Source: an uncultured Deferribacteraceae bacterium
GTDB lineage: Bacteria; Chrysiogenota; Deferribacteres; Deferribacterales; Mucispirillaceae
Reading direction: 5' to 3'
Assembly: GCA_947041165.1 (NCBI GenBank)
Contig: CAMRCY010000019.1
Coordinates: forward strand, 1-41,558
DNA: 41,558 bases
Shown here one piece after another: positions 35,459-41,558 of the stretch. Both the position numbers and the translations under genes were made by a program. The stretch's first letter is position 1; the number at the start of each line of letters is the position of its first letter. A model generated the notes under the pieces. That model searched no databases, was not told the DNA's origin, and saw only the letters and a program-made list of their open reading frames with translations.

Positions 35459-36055
35459 GTGAAATTGCTTTATAAGAGATTACTGTTACTATTTATTGTG
35501 TTGATTCTCTTTATAAACATTTCAGCAGCGTTTATGAGTTTAAATCCTAGACAACTTTCTACGTTTGCATTTTATGATTCAAGAGCTGTTGCTTTATTTT
35601 ATAGAGTTAAAAATGTTATTCTTGAATCAGGACTGTATCCACAAGAGACTGAGTCAGAAGATTTAGCAGTATTAGCAGATGATGCTGCATCAGAGTATGG
35701 AATAGATAAAACGTTGCTATACACATTGATAGATGTTGATGGTAAATATGCAATCTCTGTAACAGGTGGGATGGGGTATACAAAAATCACTCCAACAGCT
35801 TTTATGGAAAGTGGGTATGGTGATCCATTTATATCTAGAGATAATATTTTCGCAGCTGCACAACAGTTAGGCAAACTTAAAAAGAAAGATATGCACGATG
35901 CTGATCTTATAAGAGAGTTCTTAACATGTGGATTAAATTTTGATAATGTATTAACATTTGCACCATCAGCAAACGCACTTATATTATTTCATACTGAAAA
36001 ATATAACGATCTACTTAGAGAAAATGATAGATCAAAGAAACTTAAAATATTCTAA
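35459..36055 (+). CDS. Membrane-anchored transglycosylase-fold (SLT-like) protein with Asp in place of the catalytic Glu
   Basis: 198 aa, GTG start 8 nt after GAGGG. One N-terminal hydrophobic anchor or signal (residues 7-24) leads to a linker and a domain with the soluble-lytic-transglycosylase pattern: ASEYGIDKTLLYTLIDVDG (75-95), GGMGYTKITPTAF (103-115), DPFISRDNIFAAAQQLGKL and a final ALILFHTEKYNDLL. In active enzymes the first motif is I-x-x-E-S; here the aligned position is Asp94 and the following Ser is Gly. It is therefore either a pseudo-enzyme that binds peptidoglycan or a diverged member. Envelope location is inferred. It starts the run leading to mqnB (112-nt gap). Confidence 0.6.
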   Translation: MKLLYKRLLLLFIVLILFINISAAFMSLNPRQLSTFAFYDSRAVALFYRVKNVILESGLYPQETESEDLAVLADDAASEYGIDKTLLYTLIDVDGKYAISVTGGMGYTKITPTAFMESGYGDPFISRDNIFAAAQQLGKLKKKDMHDADLIREFLTCGLNFDNVLTFAPSANALILFHTEKYNDLLRENDRSKKLKIF

Positions 36056-36167
36056 AAACTATATATGTGCTGACGATAAGTTAAGAGTAATTATATATTA
36101 TATTACTAAACTTTTATGTTGAAGAGAACATGTATATCACATTAATTTAATTAAAGAGCAATCATTT

Positions 36168-36839
36168 ATGTTAGATAAATATAAAGAAATCATCGCAATA
36201 CCATCTGAATTTGAAGTTAAGAAAATATTTGGTAACGTATCTATAAACGTTGAAAATGGTCTAAAATATACATTGTATAGAGATTATCTAATATTGTTGA
36301 CTGGCGTATCAAAAATATCTACCACCTATAATTTAACAAAATTTTTATCAAGCAATAATAATATAGATAAGATATATCTTATAGGTATCGCTGGTGCTTA
36401 TGAGGGTAGCGAGCTTAATATATCTGATATAGTTTCTGTTCAAAAAGATTATTTAATTGATGAGGCAACGATCTTTCAAACTGATAACCAAAATATCAAA
36501 ATAACAACAATGCATGAGAAAGGTATTAATATTATTGATAACAATTTTGCAGAGTTTAAAGTTGTTGATAAGATGCAGGTTGTGAACTCTAACACGGTTT
36601 CGTTAATTCAAACTGATGAAAATATCTGTAATGCGTTCAGAGATAAATATGGTGCTTCTGTTGAGAATATGGAAGGAGCTGCATTTGGATATATAACGTC
36701 GCAGTTTAAAGTTGATACGTATCAGATAAGGTCAATCTCTAATTTTTGTGGATTAAGATTTAATAATAGTTGGGACGTTAAAGGTGCTTGTGCAAAGCTT
36801 AAAGATTTTGTTGATGGTGTGATTGATGCGAATATTTAA
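36168..36839 (+). CDS. mqnB: Futalosine hydrolase
   Basis: 223 aa of the nucleoside phosphorylase/nucleosidase fold. LTGVSKISTTYNLTKFL, IYLIGIAGAYEGSELNISDIVSV, the active-site VENMEGAAFGY (Glu and Met for ribose) and QIRSISNFCGLRFNNSWD together match MqnB rather than MTA/SAH nucleosidase. It releases hypoxanthine from futalosine to give dehypoxanthine futalosine in the alternative menaquinone pathway. Other mqn genes are not in the window. The ribosome site is weak. Confidence 0.85.
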   Translation: MLDKYKEIIAIPSEFEVKKIFGNVSINVENGLKYTLYRDYLILLTGVSKISTTYNLTKFLSSNNNIDKIYLIGIAGAYEGSELNISDIVSVQKDYLIDEATIFQTDNQNIKITTMHEKGINIIDNNFAEFKVVDKMQVVNSNTVSLIQTDENICNAFRDKYGASVENMEGAAFGYITSQFKVDTYQIRSISNFCGLRFNNSWDVKGACAKLKDFVDGVIDANI

Positions 36840-36859
36840 CTATAATAGTGGTTTATAAT

Positions 36860-39800
36860 ATGAAGATAAATAGATTGATAAAATCACTGTTTATAACTAT
36901 CTTGATCGTGCAATTTTTAGGTTGTAGTAGCGATAAAGGTAGTGATGTTTTACAACCTGATGATAATATAAATAGACGATATTTATCGGTACGTCACCTT
37001 GAGTTTTCTAGTAGCAAGGTGGAGTTTAATGAGCAATCAAAAGGCTCTAAAACAGTTAAATCGTTCTCTGTTTCAAATCATGAAAAGAATTATCCGATCA
37101 AATTTTCAATCGATAACATTCCTAATAATATCACTTTTCTTGATACCTCAACTTGTCAGGTAGATAACGCTACTGTTTACCCTGGAGAAGATTGCGTATA
37201 CTCTATTTTATTATCTAATAATGAAGAGGGTAATCATCTAGATAATATAACATTTTATGATAATTATTCTGAAGTGTATTTAGGTGTATCATCAAATGTT
37301 ATAGCTCGTGGAGTTGAACCGGCGAAGATTTTAACAGATGACGTTGGCACAATTGACAGTGCTCAAAATATCGAACTTGCAACTAGTAAGAGTGTTCAAG
37401 TATTTAATGGTAATATAGATGACGTTGGCACAACTAACAGTGCTCAAAATATCGAACTTGCAACTAGTAAGAGTGTTGAGAGTGTTCAAGTATTTGATAG
37501 CAATACAGATGACGTTGGCACAACTAACAGTGCTCAAAACATTGAACTTGCAACTAACAAGAGTGGTGATGGCGTTCAAGTATTTGATAGCAATATAGAT
37601 GACGTTGCATCTGCCAATTTTCCATTAGTAGTTAATAAAGAGTATCATTCATACGGTATTGTGGATATGGCATCGAAAGAGGTTTCAACTGATTTTGTTA
37701 TAACTAATCGTTCATCGTCGCAAGTGGATTTTGATATTTCATCACTCACTTCAAATGGCTATATTGTTCATCCTGTGTCTACTTGTAAAGTTGGTGCAAA
37801 TAAGTTGCCAGCTGGTAAAAGTTGTTTTGTGTATATGGTTTTTTCTCCAAGATCATCAACTATTTATAATGATAGCTTTCAAGTATCTTACGGAAGTGAG
37901 AAAATATCTATAAGCTTAACTGGAGTTGGTGCAAAAAGATATACGGATATAAATTCACTTAAATTATCAGAGGAGTTTATTGAATATGGCACAGTCGCAA
38001 ATGGCGAGTTTAGAGTTCATCGTGTAACTGTTCAAAACAGATCGAACGACTCGTTTATGAAGTTTTCATTAGCAGATATATCGGATGGATTTTCATATCT
38101 TCCATCATCAACATGTGGAATATATTTTACAACTTTGCCACCTAGTCAATCGTGCGAACTTGCAATAAAATATCTATCACCATCTAACGGTGGAAGTGTT
38201 AATTTATGGATCAACAATCTTTTTAAAGAGATTAAATTTCTATCTAACTCACCTGATGAAAATATTATATCTATCGATCAGTCGGTAGTTGATTTTGATA
38301 ATATACTTGTAAATAGCATCAGTAGTAATATATTTACATTAAATAATAATTCTAACATAGATCAGTCTGTCCGTATTACAAGTTCTGATGATATAAAAAT
38401 CGTTAACGCTGAAACAACAATAGAAGCAGATAGCAGTAAAAATATTAGTTTATCATTACAGCCTAAAAATGTTGATAGAGATTATAAAAGTAATATCAAG
38501 GTGACAACAAGTGATGACCTAGATTATATATTACCAGTTAAAGCTGAGGTTGTAGAGTTTAGTAATATAGATGCAACACAGTTTTTGTCATCGGCATCGA
38601 TCGGTGAAAGTGTGTATATTTATGATGACAATATGCTTATGTATAATCCATTGATAGATAATATTTCTAACCAGTTATCTATTTATAATATATCTTCATT
38701 AACATGGAGTAAGGTTGAGAGTGTAGGTGTTGCTCCTAAACATGGTATCGGTGCAGATCTATTATTTTTTGGTGATGCTCTCTATTTGTTTGGTGGAGAG
38801 GATAAAGATGGTGCTTTATCTAATAACCTATCTTATTTTGATACTATTAATAAGAAGTGGAATAATATTTTTATAGATGATACATATATAAAGCCTACAG
38901 CTAGAAAAGGGTATAAAGGTGTTGTTGCAAAAGATAAATTATTTATTATGGGTGGCGTTGATGGTGGTGGCAATCAGTTAGGTGATATATGGGTATATGA
39001 TCTTAATAGAGGCTCTAATGGTTGGACTCAATTAGATATTGATCCATTGTTTTCAACGACAGAAATGAGTGCTGCAAGTACAATATTACTTTCAGATAAT
39101 GAAAGTTTGTATATATTAGTTGCAAATAAGGTTTATTCTTATAGAATAGATGGTGATTTAAAATGGAAAGAAGAGTATAGTATAGTTGGAATAGATGCAT
39201 TAAATAATATAGATGCAAGTATTCGTAATAATGTATTATATATAACGGGAAATAAGATAGGTAACGATAAATTATTTCTAAATAAATTAGATCTTATTAC
39301 AGGAAAAACGGTTGAGATTGAAACAAATGTTACTATTAATTCTAACTTTAAATCTATAATTAATTCGAGTAACGATGGTTTTATTTATCTTTTCTTAATG
39401 TTTGACGATAAAGTAAGTAATGAGTTTTATTACTTTAATGATATAAGTAGCACGTTCGTTGAAATCGATATGCAAATCTATCCATATATTGAAAAAATAG
39501 ATGCATCTGTTCTGTATAATGAGTATGTATATACTTTAGGTTCTGATAATAAATTATATAATTACAACCTTAATACAAAGCGATTTGAGTATAAAAACAC
39601 GGTGGATTGTGCTAACATTTCAGCTATTGTCACACCTCATCTTATATCTGACAGTAATCGCAATAAATTATATGTTATAGATGGCTCAAACAATATGTGT
39701 GAGTATGATATAGCGTTAGATAGGTGGATGGAGAGTAGTATAGGTTCAGTAACTGGAGTGCAAGATAATTTCTCAGTAGCTATACATGATAATCATTTAT

Positions 39801-40321
39801 GGTTGTACGGCGGAATTAAGAGCGATAACACAGTTAGTGATGATTTATGGAAATATAAAATTAACGGAAGTTCAGGCTGGGTAAAAGTTACAAAAGCATC
39901 AAGTCCTGCTACTTTAAGTTATGGCGTTTATGATCATAAGATGGTTGTTTATGGTGATGTTTTATATATCGTAGGTGGGTATTTAGATATATCGAGGAGT
40001 AAAAACAACTCTATATTGAGAATTGATTTATCAGAAGAGTTAGTAAGTTTGGAAGTGGTATCAACGCTTGATACAGAGCAACAGCTTTCTGACAATTTTG
40101 GAATAGCTTTATATAAGAGTGGTTTCGTTCTGCTTGGTTTAAATGATATTAAGAGTAATATTCTCTATTATAATGTAGTTGATAGAGAGTTTACAGTATA
40201 TCGCTCTATAAGTGGTGATTATTTCGATAAAGAGTATGTATCAAATGTTATATCTTTTGGTTCAGCACTTTATATACAAAATAATTTATACCAAAGAGTA
40301 AGTAAGATTGTTTTGCAATAG
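36860..40321 (+). CDS. Large Kelch/ASH-domain lipoprotein with internal repeats
   Basis: 1153 aa from the ATG at 36860 (a GTG four codons earlier is possible). A lipoprotein signal ends in FLGC with Cys22 as lipidation site, so the protein is membrane-anchored and exported. Residues about 45-150, 255-350, 370-465 and 470-570 are Ig-like ASH/choice-of-anchor domains (EFSSSKVEFNEQSKGSKTV; CKVGANKLPAGKSCFVYMVFSP; STCGIYFTTLPPSQSC), each with a Cys pair. Three acidic repeats lie between the first two. Residues about 590-1150 form a Kelch/galactose-oxidase-like beta-propeller (LYLFGGEDKDGALSNNLSYF; LFIMGGVDGGG; LWLYGGIKSDNTVSDDLWKY; LYIVGGYLD). It looks like a surface adhesin or binding protein; the ligand is unknown. 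It starts 20 nt after mqnB, but a functional link is unlikely. Confidence 0.8.
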   Translation: MKINRLIKSLFITILIVQFLGCSSDKGSDVLQPDDNINRRYLSVRHLEFSSSKVEFNEQSKGSKTVKSFSVSNHEKNYPIKFSIDNIPNNITFLDTSTCQVDNATVYPGEDCVYSILLSNNEEGNHLDNITFYDNYSEVYLGVSSNVIARGVEPAKILTDDVGTIDSAQNIELATSKSVQVFNGNIDDVGTTNSAQNIELATSKSVESVQVFDSNTDDVGTTNSAQNIELATNKSGDGVQVFDSNIDDVASANFPLVVNKEYHSYGIVDMASKEVSTDFVITNRSSSQVDFDISSLTSNGYIVHPVSTCKVGANKLPAGKSCFVYMVFSPRSSTIYNDSFQVSYGSEKISISLTGVGAKRYTDINSLKLSEEFIEYGTVANGEFRVHRVTVQNRSNDSFMKFSLADISDGFSYLPSSTCGIYFTTLPPSQSCELAIKYLSPSNGGSVNLWINNLFKEIKFLSNSPDENIISIDQSVVDFDNILVNSISSNIFTLNNNSNIDQSVRITSSDDIKIVNAETTIEADSSKNISLSLQPKNVDRDYKSNIKVTTSDDLDYILPVKAEVVEFSNIDATQFLSSASIGESVYIYDDNMLMYNPLIDNISNQLSIYNISSLTWSKVESVGVAPKHGIGADLLFFGDALYLFGGEDKDGALSNNLSYFDTINKKWNNIFIDDTYIKPTARKGYKGVVAKDKLFIMGGVDGGGNQLGDIWVYDLNRGSNGWTQLDIDPLFSTTEMSAASTILLSDNESLYILVANKVYSYRIDGDLKWKEEYSIVGIDALNNIDASIRNNVLYITGNKIGNDKLFLNKLDLITGKTVEIETNVTINSNFKSIINSSNDGFIYLFLMFDDKVSNEFYYFNDISSTFVEIDMQIYPYIEKIDASVLYNEYVYTLGSDNKLYNYNLNTKRFEYKNTVDCANISAIVTPHLISDSNRNKLYVIDGSNNMCEYDIALDRWMESSIGSVTGVQDNFSVAIHDNHLWLYGGIKSDNTVSDDLWKYKINGSSGWVKVTKASSPATLSYGVYDHKMVVYGDVLYIVGGYLDISRSKNNSILRIDLSEELVSLEVVSTLDTEQQLSDNFGIALYKSGFVLLGLNDIKSNILYYNVVDREFTVYRSISGDYFDKEYVSNVISFGSALYIQNNLYQRVSKIVLQ
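37337..37606 (+). repeat. In-frame 81-90-bp tandem repeat in the Kelch lipoprotein gene
   Basis: GATGACGTTG starts copies at 37337, 37418 and 37508, with a partial fourth at 37598. Unit lengths are 81, 90 and 90 bp (27 or 30 codons) and encode DDVGTTNSAQNIELATSKS...VQVFDSN. The copies are nearly identical, and one differs by insertion of three codons, so they are recent and could vary in number between strains. Confidence 0.9.
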
Positions 40322-40420
40322 TCAGCTATTTACTTAATTATGGATTTTAGTAATAAGTTGATGTTCTATTTGCAGTTTTGATGGTAAAAAAAAGTATGTT
40401 TTCTTGGAGGAAGATGTTCT

Positions 40421-41558
40421 ATGTTTAAATTTTTCGCAAACATTAAAGTGAAGACGTTATCGAAGGTAATTGTTGTATTGATGCTAGTTTATATGGCTAC
40501 TTCATCTGGAGTTATGTTACTGATTAAAAGCAGTAGTTCAGATGTACATGATCAAACTATGACAAATGATAAAATATTGATATCAGCATTTGAAGTATAC
40601 GCATTATCAACATCATCTTCAACATACCTTAGAACATATATAATGACAGGGGATGCTACATTTTATGATAGATATGAGAAAATGTCACAAGGTGGCAATC
40701 TATTTGATGAAAGAATAGCTGAATTTGTTGAACTAGGTGTTCCTGATTCAATATTAACATTTTTATATAGTGCGGCTGATTTATCTAATATTAACATATC
40801 TATTGAAAACGATATTGTAGCGCTTTACCAATCAGGAAAAGAAGAAGAGGCTATCAAGCTATTTTTTGGAGATAGATATACAACAGGCTTAACAACAATA
40901 TTAGATAGAATAAAAGATTTTGAAGAAGTTGTAATGATAAGTAATAAAGCAAGAATGACAGATGATAATGAGTTCTTAAATAGTTTAATTAAGAACTCAA
41001 CAGCGGTATTGTTTGGATTTATCCTTATATTCTTTGGAATAGTTGTAATTCTATTACGTTTAATCACTAGTGCATTAGATCGCATGGGTGCATTATTTAA
41101 GAAATTGGCAGCAGGTGATTTAACTGATCGTGTTCCAAGTCTAGTATCAGAAAATGAAATATATAAAACATATAGCTTAATAAATACTTTTGTTGTGAAT
41201 GTATCAGGAACATTAAAAGAGGTTTCGTTATCAACTGATGAAGTAGCCTCAGGTAACAATGAGCTTGCAGTGACAACAGAAGAGTTAGCAACTACATTCA
41301 ACTCTCAATCAGAGCAGGTAACAACAGCTGCTGCGGATATGGAAACAATTAGTGATAAATTAAGAAACGTTGTTGATATGTTGCAATCTAATTCGGATGT
41401 AATGGAAACAACTGTTAACAGTACTGAGAAAGGGCAATCGAGATTATCTGTAGTTAAAAGTGCTATGCAAAATATTAATCAACAAACTGATTCATTATCA
41501 GGCACGATTACTAAGCTGTCAGACTCATCAGCGGAGAAGATCGGAAGAGCACACGTCT
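40421..41558 (+). CDS. Methyl-accepting chemotaxis protein (3' end cut by contig end)
   Basis: ATG after TTGGAGG; about 373 genuine codons are present and the frame is open at the right edge. Transmembrane helix 1 (residues about 15-35) and helix 2 (about 195-215) enclose a periplasmic four-helix-bundle sensor of about 155 residues. A HAMP domain follows (about 216-275, LDRMGALFKKLAAGDLTDRVP) and then the start of the cytoplasmic coiled coil (ELAVTTEELATTFNSQSEQV, methylation-type region). The signalling tip and C-terminus are missing. It would report a ligand to CheA and steer motility. The last codons overlap adapter sequence and should not be trusted. Confidence 0.93.
   Translation, partial: MFKFFANIKVKTLSKVIVVLMLVYMATSSGVMLLIKSSSSDVHDQTMTNDKILISAFEVYALSTSSSTYLRTYIMTGDATFYDRYEKMSQGGNLFDERIAEFVELGVPDSILTFLYSAADLSNINISIENDIVALYQSGKEEEAIKLFFGDRYTTGLTTILDRIKDFEEVVMISNKARMTDDNEFLNSLIKNSTAVLFGFILIFFGIVVILLRLITSALDRMGALFKKLAAGDLTDRVPSLVSENEIYKTYSLINTFVVNVSGTLKEVSLSTDEVASGNNELAVTTEELATTFNSQSEQVTTAAADMETISDKLRNVVDMLQSNSDVMETTVNSTEKGQSRLSVVKSAMQNINQQTDSLSGTITKLSDSSAEKIGRAHV
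41538..41558 (+). other. Residual Illumina TruSeq adapter at the contig end
   Basis: The final 21 bases start AGATCGGAAGAGCACACGTC, which is identical to the start of the standard TruSeq read-1 adapter. The chemoreceptor frame would normally continue with SAEKIG followed by I/E residues, and AGATCGG also fits that codon pattern, so the true biological end is between 41537 and about 41544. Confidence 0.93.

Noticed and set aside
40825-41301. 158-aa and 64-aa minus-strand frames near the right end
   Set aside because: They are antisense shadows of the chemoreceptor gene, whose domains and ribosome site are convincing.

Overview
The window is AT-rich bacterial DNA from a diderm. It carries an outer-membrane-type beta-barrel with a C-terminal Phe, a lipoprotein and exported proteins. 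The chemoreceptor suggests chemotaxis, DcuC-type carriers suggest anaerobic C4-dicarboxylate metabolism, and MqnB suggests menaquinone made by the futalosine route. No rRNA or phylum marker is present, so I do not name a genus. Deferribacterota- or Spirochaetota-like low-GC lineages would fit. The left edge cuts into a 45-bp tandem repeat inside a gene, and the right edge ends in 21 bases identical to an Illumina adapter. The window therefore looks like one complete contig of a draft assembly.

Layout. (1) 1-8.4 kb, accessory metabolism: the 3' part of a repeat-bearing outer-membrane protein; two tandem DcuC-family carriers duplicated together with an upstream box; a convergent AbgA-like M20 amidohydrolase; an exported two-domain cupin with DMSP-lyase-like active-site spacing; and an RpiR/SIS regulator. 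(2) 8.4-10.2 kb: a gene-free stretch with several dyads, then a cysteine-rich Sel1-repeat protein. (3) 10.2-21.4 kb, a defence island: a type I restriction-modification operon read as hsdR-hsdS-X-hsdM on the minus strand, with an unrecognised membrane protein X locked in by start/stop overlaps. Divergent to it is a 1247-aa DUF4011-like/SF1 helicase/PD-(D/E)XK nuclease. (4) 21.5-21.9 kb: tRNA-Gly, tRNA-Cys and tRNA-Phe on the minus strand behind one good promoter.

(5) 22.2-24.1 kb: a small unknown protein, a striking non-coding array of about 20.5-bp monomers (about 600 bp), and an RRM RNA-binding protein. (6) 24.4-32.7 kb, housekeeping: lysS, ahpC, mgtE-recO, an OppF-type ABC ATPase with no usual start codon followed at once by cysS, and an M29 aminopeptidase. 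(7) 32.8-41.6 kb: a long DUF2971-like protein, metF, a transglycosylase-fold protein with Asp in place of the catalytic Glu, mqnB, a 1153-aa Kelch lipoprotein with internal repeats, and a chemoreceptor cut by the contig end.

The observations most worth following are the helically phased repeat array, gene X inside the type I RM operon, the double DMSP-lyase-like cupin, and the ABC ATPase start codon. No integrase, transposase or CRISPR array was seen.
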